Of a stretch of DNA of 64,000 nucleotides, positions 19,091 to 27,766 are shown piece after piece. Source of the DNA: Trebonia sp963836195. Lineage in GTDB: Bacteria > Actinomycetota > Actinomycetes > Streptosporangiales > Streptosporangiaceae. Numbering within the stretch: position 1 is the stretch's first letter; the number at the start of each line of letters is the position of its first letter. The stretch is from assembly GCA_963836195.1 (NCBI GenBank), contig CAWIIX010000020.1, positions 558,001-622,000 on the forward strand, given 5' to 3'. The notes below the pieces were generated by a model. That model searched no databases. It was not told where the DNA came from and worked only from the letters and a program-made list of their open reading frames with translations. The translations under genes and the position numbers were made by a program.

Positions 19091-19573
19091 ATGCCGGCCG
19101 ACTTCAGCATGTACCGCCTCGAGGGCGACAACTCGGCCTACCGGCTGCCCAGCGGCCTCGTCGCGCCGGTGGTGACCCGCGGCGGCCTCGAGGACGCCGG
19201 CACGGCCGACTCGGGCGGCGCGGTCCGCGTCTCCGGGGTGAGCATCCAGCACACCCCGGCCACCAAGCTGTGGTTCGGCAAGGTCAGCAACGAACCGGGC
19301 TTCCGGTCGGTCAACCACCACCACGGTGAGGCCGAGACCGGCGGGTATGTGCTGTCTGGCCGCGCCCGCATCTACTTCGGGACGAAGTTCGCGGACTACC
19401 TGGACATGGAGGAGGGCGACTGGGTGTTCGTGCCGCCGTTCATGCCGCACGTCGAGTGCAACTTGTCCCGCACCAAGCCGCTCGTCTGGATGACCACCCG
19501 CACGCCGGAGAACATCGTCGTCAACCTGCCCGACGTCGACGACGCCGAGCTGCGCGACTGGCTGGACCGGTGA
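19091..19573 (+). CDS. Cupin-domain protein in the anthranilate cluster
   Basis: 160 residues; ATG 19091 is chosen because AAGGAG lies 8 nt upstream. The cupin motif 1 His cluster is VNHHHGEAETGGYVLSG, and motif 2 is EEGDWVFVPPFMPHVE with its His. Single cupin_2 domain. Its role is unknown: it could be a small metal-dependent isomerase or dioxygenase, or a binding protein. It overlaps the next gene by GTGA, so it belongs to the anthranilate operon. Confidence 0.8.
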   Translation: MPADFSMYRLEGDNSAYRLPSGLVAPVVTRGGLEDAGTADSGGAVRVSGVSIQHTPATKLWFGKVSNEPGFRSVNHHHGEAETGGYVLSGRARIYFGTKFADYLDMEEGDWVFVPPFMPHVECNLSRTKPLVWMTTRTPENIVVNLPDVDDAELRDWLDR

Positions 19574-20524
19574 AGGCGCCCGCCACGACCCGAACGTCGG
19601 CGATCTTCACCGCGGCGGTGACCCTGGAGCCGGCCGAGCCCGAGCACTTCCAGCTCGCCTTCACCGCGGTCACCCAGCCGTGCCCGTGGCCGAAGGCGTA
19701 CGGCGGCGACCTGGTCGCGCAGGCCGCGGCGGCGGCCATGCGCTCGGTGACCGACGGCAAGACGCTGCACTCGATGCACAGCTACTTCCTGCGTCCGGCC
19801 GACATCGGCGCGCTGGTCCGCTATGAGGTGGAACTGCTGAGGGACGGGCGCGGCTACAGTACCCGCCAGGTCCGCGGCTACCAGAACGGCAAGCCGGTCT
19901 ACGTCTGCCTGGCTAGCTTTGCCGCGGGCGAGACCGGCGGGACCTTCGAGGCCACCGCCGGCGATACCGCCCTGGGCCGGGCCGGGAGCATCCCCGGCCC
20001 GGAGGACCTGCCCGCTGCCGCCGCCTACCTCGACGCGCAGGCCGGCACCGCCGCGGCGGAAGCGTCGTCGATGACCGAGCAGTCGCGGGCCTACTGGTCG
20101 GGCGGCCGCAGCTTCGACCTGCGCCACGTCCCCGGCCCGGTGTACCTGACGGTGGAGGGGGAGCGGACGCCCTACCAGGCGGTGTGGCTCAAGCCCTTCG
20201 ACGCGCTGCGCCCCGTCCCCGGGCTCAGCGACCAGCAGCGTGACCTCGCCGCGCTCGCCTACGTCTGCGATTACACGATTCTCGAGCCGGTGCTGCGCGT
20301 CCTCGGACCTGCCGTGGGCACAGCCGGGGCTGGTCACCGCCAGCCTCGATCACGCCATGTGGTTCCACCGCCCCGGCGCCGCCATGGCCGGCGACTGGCT
20401 GCTCTACGCCCAGGCGGCGGTCACGGCCGACGCGGGCCGCGGCGTGGGCGCCGGCCAGTTCTTCACCCGCGATCACCGTCACCTGGCCACCGTGGTCCAG
20501 GAGGGTATCTTCCGTTCGGCCTGA
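19570..20524 (+). CDS. Acyl-CoA thioesterase II (TesB-like), one frame break
   Basis: Double-hotdog thioesterase hydrolysing acyl-CoAs. GTG 19570 overlaps the cupin stop. The first hotdog has YGGDLVAQAAAAAM and HSMHSYFLRPAD; the second has LVTASLDHAMWFHRP, VTADAGRGVGAGQFFTRD and the C-terminal VVQEGIF. Near 20302-20310 the frame changes by one base, and the sequence on both sides is well conserved, so an assembly indel is likely. In this operon it may rescue CoA from dead-end aromatic CoA esters. Confidence 0.8.
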
Positions 20525-20542
20525 CCAGGAAGGATTCCGCCG

Positions 20543-22228
20543 ATGCCGCCTGCCGCGCGCCTGTCACCGTCGGCGCACGTCGACACCTTCACCCGCGACC
20601 ACCTGCCGCCCGCGCACCTGTGGCCCGCGATCGAGTTCACCACCCCGGAGCTCGCCTACCCGGACCGGCTCAACGCCGCCACCGAACTCATCGACGTTCC
20701 GGCCGAGACACTCGGCGCCGGCCGGCCCGCGCTGCGCACCCCGGACGGCCAGACCTGGACCTACGGCGAGCTCAGGGCCAGGGCGAATCAGGTCGCGGAG
20801 GTGCTCACCGAGGACCTCGGCCTCGTGCCCGGGCAGCGCGTCCTGCTCCGCTCGCCGAACAACCCGTGGACGGTCGCCGCCTGGCTCGGGGTGCTCAAGG
20901 CGGGCGGCGTCGTGGTGACCACCATGGCCGCGCTGCGCGCCCGCGAACTCGTCCCGATCGTCGAGCGCACCCAGCCGAGCGTCGCTCTCGTCGACTACCG
21001 GTTCGCCGAGGATGCCCGCGCCGTCCGGGACACCGTCCTGCCGTCCCTCACGGTGATCGCCTACGGGGGCGACGGACCGGGCGACCTGACCGTCCGGACC
21101 GCCGCCAAGTCGGGCACGTTCAGCAACGTCGCCACCGCGGCCGACGACGTGGCGCTGCTCGCCCCGACATCAGGCAGCACCGGGGTACCGAAGATCACGA
21201 TGCACTTCCACCGGGACATCCTGTCAATCGACAACACGTTCGGCCGCCACGCCCTCCGGCTGGCACCGGACGACGTGGTCGCCTGCACCGCGCCGCTCGC
21301 CTTCACCTTCGGCCTCGGCATGCTGGTCGTTTTCCCGCTGCGGGCGGGCGCGTGCGCGCTGCTGGCCGAGCAGGCCACTCCCGCCCAGCTGGCCGACCTC
21401 GTCGCCAGCGAGCAGGTGACCGTGCTGGCCACCGCCCCGACCGCGTACAAGGCGATGCTGCGCGATGGCGTCGAGCACAAGCTGGCCGGTCTCCGCACGG
21501 CCGTGTCGGCCGGCGAGCACATCCCGCAGGCCACCTGGGAGCGCCTGCGCGACAGCATCGGCCTGCGGGTCATCGACGGCATCGGCACTACCGAGATGCT
21601 GCACATCTTCATCACCGCCGTCGGCGACGCCATCCGACCCGGGGCGACCGGGAAGCCGCTGCCGGGCGTTCGCGGCGCGATCCTCGGGCCGGACGGCGCC
21701 GAGCTCGGCCCCGGCGAACCAGGACGGCTCGGCGTGATCGGGCCGGTGGGCTGCCGGTACCTGGACGACGACCGGCAGGGGAGCTACGTCGCGAACGGGT
21801 GGAACGTTACCGGCGACGCGTTCTACCGGGACGCCGACGGCTACTTCTACTACCAGGCCCGGAGCGACAACATGATTGTGTCCTCGGGCTACAACATCGG
21901 CGGCCCCGAGGTCGAGGCGGCCATCGACACGCATCCCGACGTGCTGGAGTCCGCCGTCGTGGGCCGGCCGGACGCCGAGCGCGGCTCCGTTGTCTGCGCC
22001 TTCGTCGTGCTCAGGGACGGAGTGCCCGCCGACGCCGCGGGCGCCGCCAAGGCGAAGGAGATCCAGGACCACGTCAAGCGCGTAATGGCCCCGTACAAGT
22101 ACCCGCGCGACGTCCGCTTCACCGCCGCGCTGCCCCGCAACGCGAGCGGCAAGCTGCAGCACTTCGCCCTCCGGGAGATCCTCGCCAAGGAGCAGGTGGC
22201 CGCCGAGGAAAAGGAGAGCCGGCCATGA
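20543..22228 (+). CDS. abmG: 2-aminobenzoate (anthranilate)-CoA ligase
   Basis: 561-residue ANL-superfamily enzyme. The N-terminus (HVDTFTRDHLPPAHLWP, ELAYPDRLNAATELID) is characteristic of the aminobenzoate/benzoate-CoA ligase branch. The AMP-binding loop TSGSTGVPK is near residue 210, DGIGTTEMLHIF is the A5 motif and ARSDNMIVSSGYNI the hinge. The catalytic Lys is in NASGKLQH. It converts anthranilate, ATP and CoA to 2-aminobenzoyl-CoA, the substrate of the next gene, with which it overlaps by ATGA. The assignment rests on sequence memory plus this pairing. Confidence 0.85.
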   Translation: MPPAARLSPSAHVDTFTRDHLPPAHLWPAIEFTTPELAYPDRLNAATELIDVPAETLGAGRPALRTPDGQTWTYGELRARANQVAEVLTEDLGLVPGQRVLLRSPNNPWTVAAWLGVLKAGGVVVTTMAALRARELVPIVERTQPSVALVDYRFAEDARAVRDTVLPSLTVIAYGGDGPGDLTVRTAAKSGTFSNVATAADDVALLAPTSGSTGVPKITMHFHRDILSIDNTFGRHALRLAPDDVVACTAPLAFTFGLGMLVVFPLRAGACALLAEQATPAQLADLVASEQVTVLATAPTAYKAMLRDGVEHKLAGLRTAVSAGEHIPQATWERLRDSIGLRVIDGIGTTEMLHIFITAVGDAIRPGATGKPLPGVRGAILGPDGAELGPGEPGRLGVIGPVGCRYLDDDRQGSYVANGWNVTGDAFYRDADGYFYYQARSDNMIVSSGYNIGGPEVEAAIDTHPDVLESAVVGRPDAERGSVVCAFVVLRDGVPADAAGAAKAKEIQDHVKRVMAPYKYPRDVRFTAALPRNASGKLQHFALREILAKEQVAAEEKESRP

Positions 22229-24621
22229 AGATCGCCGTCGTCGGCGCCGGCCCGGGCGGGCTCTACTTCGCCGCCCTCGCCAAGCAGCTCAACCCCGCCC
22301 ACGAGATCACCGTCTGGGAGCGCAATGCCCCCGACGACACGTTCGGCTTCGGCGTCGTGTTCTCCGACGAGACCCTCGGCGGCATCGAGAACGCCGACAC
22401 CGAGGTCGGCGCCGCCATGGCCGAGCGGTTCGCCCGCTGGACCGACATCGACATCCACTACCGAGGCCAGAGCCGGACCGTCGGCGGCCAGGGCTTCGCC
22501 GCGATGAGCCGCAAGGAGCTGCTCGCGCTGCTCCAGGAACGGGTGCGCCGCCTCGGCGTCACCGTCCGCTTCGCCGCCTTGGCCCCGGACGCCGAGGAAC
22601 TCCGCGCCACCCACGACCTGGTGGTCGCCGCCGACGGAGCCAACTCGCGGACCCGGGCGCAGTACGTCGACGTGTTCGGCCCGGACCTGGACCGGCGGCA
22701 CAGCAAGTACATGTGGCTGGGCACGGACCGCGTCTTCGAGGCGTTCCAGTTCTTCATCAAGCAGACCGAGTGGGGCACCATGCAGGTGCACGGCTACCCC
22801 TACTCCGAGGCCGGCTCGACGTTCATCGTCGAGATGCACGAGGACGTGTGGCGCCGGGCCGGCTTCGACGCCACCGAGAGCGCCGAGCTCCCGCCCGGCG
22901 CCAGCGACGAGTCCGCCATCGCCCGGCTCCGCGAGCTGTTCGCCGGCGAGCTCGCCGGACACGAGCTGCTCGCCAACAACTCGCGGTGGCTGAACTTCAC
23001 CACCGTCCGCAATCGGCGCTGGCACCACGGCAACCTCGTGCTGGTGGGAGACGCCGCCCACACCGCGCACTTCTCGATCGGGTCGGGCACCAAGCTGGCG
23101 ATGGAGGACTCCCTCGCGCTCGCGGCCTGCCTGCACGAGCACCCGGACGTCCCGACCGCGCTCGCGGCGTACGAGGCCGAGCGCCGGCCGGTGGTCGAGT
23201 CGACGCAGCGGGCGGCCCAGGCGTCCCTCGAGTGGTTCGAGAACATCGGCCTGTACGCGCGCGGCGATCCCGAGCAGTTCTGCTTCAACCTGCTGACCCG
23301 GTCCCGGCGGATCACCTACGACAACCTCAGGGAACGGGACGCGGAGTTCGCCGCGCGCGTCAACGCTGCCTTCAGCGCGGCCCAGGGCGCTGGGAGCGAC
23401 CCGGCCGCCCCCGCGATGTTCCAGCCGTTCCGGCTGGGCGGCCTGGAGCTGAAGAACCGCGTCGTCGTGTCGTCGATGGACATGTACTCGGCCGCCGACG
23501 GCGTGCCCGGGGACCTCCACCTGGTTCACCTCGGTTCGAAGGCCATGGGCGGAGCCGGCCTGGTGATGACCGAGATGGTGTGCGTGTCTCCCGAGGGCCG
23601 GATCACGCCCGGCTGCACGGGCCTGTGGACCGACGAACAGCGCGACTCCTGGGCCCGGATCACCGCGTTCGTCCATGAGCGGTCCACCGCCCGGATCGGC
23701 CTTCAGCTCGGCCACTCGGGCCGGAAGGGCTCCACCCGCCTGATGTGGGAGGGCATGGACGACCCGCTGCCGGAAGGCGGCTGGCAGGTCACCGGCCCCT
23801 CCCCGGTCCCGTACGGCCCGGGCTCGCAGGTCCCGAGGGAGCTCACCCGGGCCGACATGGACAAGGTCGTCGCCGACTTCGCGGCGGCGGCGCGGCGCGG
23901 CGCGGCGGCCGGCTTCGATCTGCTCGAGCTGCACTGCGCGCACGGGTACCTGCTGTCGTCCTTTCTCTCCCCGGTCGCCAACCAGCGGGCCGACGACTAC
24001 GGCGGGCCGGTGGAGAACCGGCTCAGGTTCCCGCTCGAAGTGTTCGACGCGGTGCGCGCCGCCTGGCCGGCGGGCAAGCCGGTGATCGTGCGGATCTCGG
24101 CGACCGACTGGATCGCCGGCGGCAACACCGAGCATGACGCGGTGCAGATCGCCCGCGCGTTCATCGCTCACGGGACGGACGGCGTCGACGTGTCGTCGGG
24201 GCAGGTCGCCAGGCAGGAGCGGCCCGCGTTCGGCCGGTCGTACCAGACGCCGTTCGCGGACCGGATCCGGTGCGAGGTGGCGGCCGAGGCGGGCGTGGCG
24301 GTGATCGCGGTCGGCGCGATCGCCTCCTACGACGACGTCAACTCGATCCTGCTGGCCGGCCGGGCCGACCTGTGCGCCGTCGGCCGCGCCCACCTGTACG
24401 ACCCCCAGTGGACCCTGCACGCCGCCGTTGAACAGGGCTACCGCGGGCCGGCGGCCGCCTGGCCGGACCAGTTCGCGGCGGGCAGCCGCAAGCCGCCGTC
24501 GGCCAGAACCGACGCCGTGCGGCCGCGGCTGTCGCTGCTGCGGGCGGCGACCGGCGATCGGGTGCACGTCCGGTGGACTCCTTCGCCCGCGCTGACCGGC
24601 CTGAGTGCGGCACCCTCATAG
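22225..24621 (+). CDS. abmA: 2-aminobenzoyl-CoA monooxygenase/reductase (fused)
   Basis: 798-residue two-domain flavoenzyme. Residues 1 to about 390 form a salicylate-hydroxylase-like FAD monooxygenase (GAGPGGLYFAAL, DGANSRTR, GDAAHTAHFSIGSG). From about 398 an old-yellow-enzyme domain follows (FQPFRLGGLELKNRVV, LELHCAHGYLLSSFLSP, VGAIASYDDVN). This fusion is diagnostic of anthraniloyl-CoA monooxygenase, which hydroxylates and then reduces the ring to 2-amino-5-oxocyclohex-1-ene-carbonyl-CoA. Length matches the family. It is coupled to abmG upstream, and a PaaX regulator follows. Confidence 0.9.
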   Translation: MKIAVVGAGPGGLYFAALAKQLNPAHEITVWERNAPDDTFGFGVVFSDETLGGIENADTEVGAAMAERFARWTDIDIHYRGQSRTVGGQGFAAMSRKELLALLQERVRRLGVTVRFAALAPDAEELRATHDLVVAADGANSRTRAQYVDVFGPDLDRRHSKYMWLGTDRVFEAFQFFIKQTEWGTMQVHGYPYSEAGSTFIVEMHEDVWRRAGFDATESAELPPGASDESAIARLRELFAGELAGHELLANNSRWLNFTTVRNRRWHHGNLVLVGDAAHTAHFSIGSGTKLAMEDSLALAACLHEHPDVPTALAAYEAERRPVVESTQRAAQASLEWFENIGLYARGDPEQFCFNLLTRSRRITYDNLRERDAEFAARVNAAFSAAQGAGSDPAAPAMFQPFRLGGLELKNRVVVSSMDMYSAADGVPGDLHLVHLGSKAMGGAGLVMTEMVCVSPEGRITPGCTGLWTDEQRDSWARITAFVHERSTARIGLQLGHSGRKGSTRLMWEGMDDPLPEGGWQVTGPSPVPYGPGSQVPRELTRADMDKVVADFAAAARRGAAAGFDLLELHCAHGYLLSSFLSPVANQRADDYGGPVENRLRFPLEVFDAVRAAWPAGKPVIVRISATDWIAGGNTEHDAVQIARAFIAHGTDGVDVSSGQVARQERPAFGRSYQTPFADRIRCEVAAEAGVAVIAVGAIASYDDVNSILLAGRADLCAVGRAHLYDPQWTLHAAVEQGYRGPAAAWPDQFAAGSRKPPSARTDAVRPRLSLLRAATGDRVHVRWTPSPALTGLSAAPS

Positions 24622-24622
24622 C

Positions 24623-25444
24623 GTGGCAATCTCAGATAACAGCCGGCTCAGCCAGCTCATCCTCACCATCTTCGCCTTGTACGGGCGGACGGAGGCCAAC
24701 TGGCTGTCGGTCGCGGCGGTCGTCGCGCTGATGGCGGACCTCGGGGCGGACGGCCAGGCGGTCCGGTCGTCGGTATCGCGGCTGAAGCGCGGCGGCGTCC
24801 TCGACGGCGAGCGGCGCGGCGGGCTGGCGGGCTACTCGCTCACCGCCCCGACGCTGGAGCTGCTGGCCGAGGGCGACGTCCGGATCTTCGAGCGCCCCCG
24901 GGCGACTGAGGCGGACGGCTGGCTGGTGGTCGTGTTCTCCGTCCCCGAGTCCGAGCGCGACAAGCGCCACGCGCTGCGCACCAGCCTGACCCGGCTCGGC
25001 TTCGGCACGGCCGCGCCCGGGGTGTGGGTGGCGCCTGCCAGCGTCGCCGCGGAGACCCGGCATACCCTGGAGCGCCGCGGGCTGGCGGAGTACGTGGACC
25101 TCTTCGCCGGCGAGCATCTCGCGTTCGGCGACCTGCGCTCGAAGGTGCGCGCCTGGTGGGACCTGGACGAGCTGACCGCGCTGTACGCGCAGTTCCTTGA
25201 CCGCTACCGGGCGGTCCGCGACCGGGCGGCCTCGGTCACGCCGCAGGAGGCGTTCGGCCTCTACCTGCCGATGCTGACCGAGTGGCGGCGGCTGCCGTAC
25301 CGCGACCCGGGGATCCCGCTGTCGCTGCTGCCGCCCGGGTGGAACGGCGTCGATGCCGGGGAGCTGTTCGGGGCGCTGAACGCGGCCCTCGGCGCGCCCG
25401 CGCGCGGTCACGCCCTGCAGGTTATCCGCGCGAACGGCCGCTGA
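24623..25444 (+). CDS. PaaX-type transcriptional repressor
   Basis: 273 residues from GTG 24623; an alternative GTG at 24605 overlaps abmA. Neither start has a strong ribosome binding site. The N-terminal winged helix has LSVAAVVALMADLGADGQAV and RSSVSRLKRGGVL. The middle PaaX domain has WLVVVFSVPESERDKRHAL, and the C-terminal domain ends in LLPPGWNG. PaaX proteins sense aryl-CoA thioesters, so control of the abm operon by 2-aminobenzoyl-CoA is a natural inference. Confidence 0.85.
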   Translation: MAISDNSRLSQLILTIFALYGRTEANWLSVAAVVALMADLGADGQAVRSSVSRLKRGGVLDGERRGGLAGYSLTAPTLELLAEGDVRIFERPRATEADGWLVVVFSVPESERDKRHALRTSLTRLGFGTAAPGVWVAPASVAAETRHTLERRGLAEYVDLFAGEHLAFGDLRSKVRAWWDLDELTALYAQFLDRYRAVRDRAASVTPQEAFGLYLPMLTEWRRLPYRDPGIPLSLLPPGWNGVDAGELFGALNAALGAPARGHALQVIRANGR

Positions 25445-25479
25445 CTCGGCGCAGGTGGCCGGCCTCGCTCCTGCCGGGC

Positions 25480-26146
25480 TTACGCATAGCCCTGAGCGAG
25501 CAGGGCCGTGACCGGGAGGCAGAGCCGCCCGTCGTCGGCGCGGCAGCCGGAACTGAGCTCGTGGAACCTGTCCCTGACCTTGTCGAGCAGGGCGGGAAAA
25601 ATCCTCCGACGGCTCGAGCCGGTGCGCGGGCCGGTCTGCCCCGCAGTCACGGATCGCCCGGGTCAGCAGCGCTACCGCCGGCGAGGGCGGCTGAGGCCAG
25701 GCGGTGACCGCGACGCGGCCTCCGGGAACGGTCACCCGGCGCAGCTCGGCCAGCGCCGCGCGGGGCTGGCCGACGTGGTTGACGACGAAGTTCGCGAGCA
25801 CCACGTCGAACTGCCGGTCTCCGAACGGAAGCGCCGGCAGGGCCGCGACCTGGAATTCGGCCTCGGGCACGAGGGTGGCCGAGGTCGCGACCATGCCCGG
25901 ATCCGCGTCCACCGCGCTGACCGCGGCCCCGCGCGCGACGGCGGCAGCGGCGGCCGTTCCCGTCCCGGTGCCGACGTCAAGGACAAGGGAACCCGGCCCG
26001 ATGCCGGCCGAGTCGGCCAGGTACGGCACCGCGCCCGCGCACACCAGCGCGTAGCTCTGGCGGTAATCCTCGGCCCGTCCCGCCCAGTTGGCCCGTTCCC
26101 TGGCGTCGAAGTCCGTCGGCGGTGCCTGCAGGTCCCGGTTTCGCAT
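25480..26146 (-). CDS. Class I SAM-dependent methyltransferase, one frame break
   Basis: About 222 residues from ATG 26146. Motif I is LVLDVGTGTGTAAAAA, motif II includes VDADPGMV, and VVLANFVVNHVGQP precedes VPGGRVAVTAWPQ. The frame is lost at a run of five A/T near 25597; one base fewer restores a sensible C-terminus ending at 25480 (FPALLDKVRDRFHEL). This places the indel in a homopolymer, typical of sequencing error. The substrate is unknown. It is convergent with the PaaX gene. Confidence 0.8.
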
Positions 26147-26258
26147 GAGCGGCGAGCCTAGCAAGGCGGTGACCGCGTGACGACCACGGCGAGGGCGGTT
26201 GGGCATTCGCCGGCGAACCGCAGTCGCGCCGGTGGTCCTGCCGCTAGCATGGCGCGTT

Positions 26259-27539
26259 ATGCGACTGGTGGGACGTTGCAGTAGGCGACTGGTGGGACGA
26301 TCCGGCCTGGTCGGCGCCAAGCTCGCGGCAGCGGGCTTCCTGGTGGCTGGAGCGGCGGCCTGCTCGGCCGTCGCGGCCACGCCCGCGACGGCGCCGCCCG
26401 GCGGCGCCAGGCCGGCCAGCACCGCGCCTGCGGGCGGCAGCCTGGACGGCCAGCCGGCCTTCGTCACGGCGGGCACAGCGGTGGACGGCGCTCGCCATGC
26501 CGCCGGGGGCAGCAGCCCGACCGCGAGCAGGGGCGCCACCACCTCCGGGGGCGGCACGCTGCAGGCCGGCAACCCGGACGGGCACGCGACCGTCCCGGCG
26601 GCGGGCCTGGCCGTCGGCACCAGCGACCCCGCCCACGTCATCGGCGACGGCTCGCCCGCGGGCTGCACCTCCGCGGCGGTCGTGCAGGCGGTCGCCGAGG
26701 GCGGCATCATCACCTTCAACTGCGGCCCCCACCCGGTGACGATCACCATGACGGCCACCGCCAAGGTCGTCAACACCAGCCATCAGGTGGTGCTCGACGG
26801 CGGCGGGAAGGTCACGCTGAGCGGCGGCGGCGACACCAGGATCCTGTACATGAACACCTGCGACCCCGCCCAGACGTACACCACCAGCGACTGCTGGGAG
26901 CAGCAGTGGCCGCAGCTCGTCGTGCAGAACATGACGTTCACCGACGCCTACTCCGCGACGCAGCAGACGAACGGGGCCAGCTACGGAGGCGGGGCCATCT
27001 TCGATGAGGGCGGCCAGCTCAAGGTGGTCAACTCGGTCTTCACCGGCGACCAGTGCTATGCCAGCGGCCCCGACCTCGGCGGCGGCGCGATCCGCGCCAC
27101 CGGCATGTACATGCAGGCCCCGGTCTACATCACCAACGACACGTTCACCGGCAACTCGTGCTCCAACGGCGCCGCCCTGAGCGGGCTCTACGCGAACTTC
27201 GCGGTCTACAACAGCCTGATGACCGACAACAAGGCGATCGGGTCAGGGGCGAACCCCGCCGCCAGCGGCACCGCCGGAGGCGGCAGCGGCGGCGCGATCT
27301 ACACCGACGGGAACGGCTACAACCTGCTCATCGACGGGTCGGTGATGACCGGTAACACCGCCCGCGAGGGCGGCGGCGCCATCTTCTTCGTCGTCGACGC
27401 CGACGGCGGAGCGCTCACCATCGACAATTCAACCCTGTCGGGCAATACGAGCGGCGCCTTCCAAAACGCCCCCGGCATCTTCGACGAGGTCAACTCGGTC
27501 GTCACCCAGCCGGTCGAGAGCGGCTCCTCGGTCAGCTGA
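26259..27539 (+). CDS. Secreted parallel beta-helix repeat protein
   Basis: 426 residues from ATG 26259. A basic N-terminus with a duplicated RLVGR (15-bp direct DNA repeat at 26261 and 26285) leads into a hydrophobic export signal. An Ala/Gly/Thr/Pro-rich linker follows, then repeated right-handed beta-helix rungs (NMTFTDA, GGGAIFDEGGQLKVVNSVFTG, NDTFTGNSC, GGGAIFFV, NSTLSGNTSG). It resembles polymorphic outer-membrane-like or pectate-lyase-like beta-helix proteins, but no catalytic residues are identifiable. It is probably an extracellular surface or polysaccharide-binding protein. Confidence 0.75.
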   Translation: MRLVGRCSRRLVGRSGLVGAKLAAAGFLVAGAAACSAVAATPATAPPGGARPASTAPAGGSLDGQPAFVTAGTAVDGARHAAGGSSPTASRGATTSGGGTLQAGNPDGHATVPAAGLAVGTSDPAHVIGDGSPAGCTSAAVVQAVAEGGIITFNCGPHPVTITMTATAKVVNTSHQVVLDGGGKVTLSGGGDTRILYMNTCDPAQTYTTSDCWEQQWPQLVVQNMTFTDAYSATQQTNGASYGGGAIFDEGGQLKVVNSVFTGDQCYASGPDLGGGAIRATGMYMQAPVYITNDTFTGNSCSNGAALSGLYANFAVYNSLMTDNKAIGSGANPAASGTAGGGSGGAIYTDGNGYNLLIDGSVMTGNTAREGGGAIFFVVDADGGALTIDNSTLSGNTSGAFQNAPGIFDEVNSVVTQPVESGSSVS

Positions 27540-27766
27540 GCCCACTGCGGAAATACCTGGTCAAGTCGGTCAACGTCGGCGGCATGGCCGTCTCTCGCGG
27601 TTGAGCTCGCCCGCGGCCGGGAACACGCATGAAGATCGTTTTGCGCTCGCCGGCGTAGGCGGGGCGTTCGGCCCCGGCAGCTCGCGGCACTTGCTCAGGG
27701 GGCCCGGCGGCTGCGCGGCGCGCGTCGTTCATAAGCCGTGGTCGGGGCGCGGCAGGGGGTTCGGGG

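Noticed and set aside
19456..24621. Apparent 1721-codon single ORF
   Set aside because: It is a chance open frame across TesB and AbmG shadows leading into the real abmA frame; the true start is ATG 22225, overlapping the abmG stop.
26261..26299. 15-bp direct repeat GCGACTGGTGGGACG
   Set aside because: It lies in the signal-peptide coding region and encodes RLVGR twice; a small coding duplication, not a mobile-element target duplication, since nothing lies between the copies.
24632..26776. 714-codon minus-strand ORF
   Set aside because: Only the part from 26146 down to about 25597 is a real methyltransferase; the rest is antisense to PaaX and the beta-helix gene.
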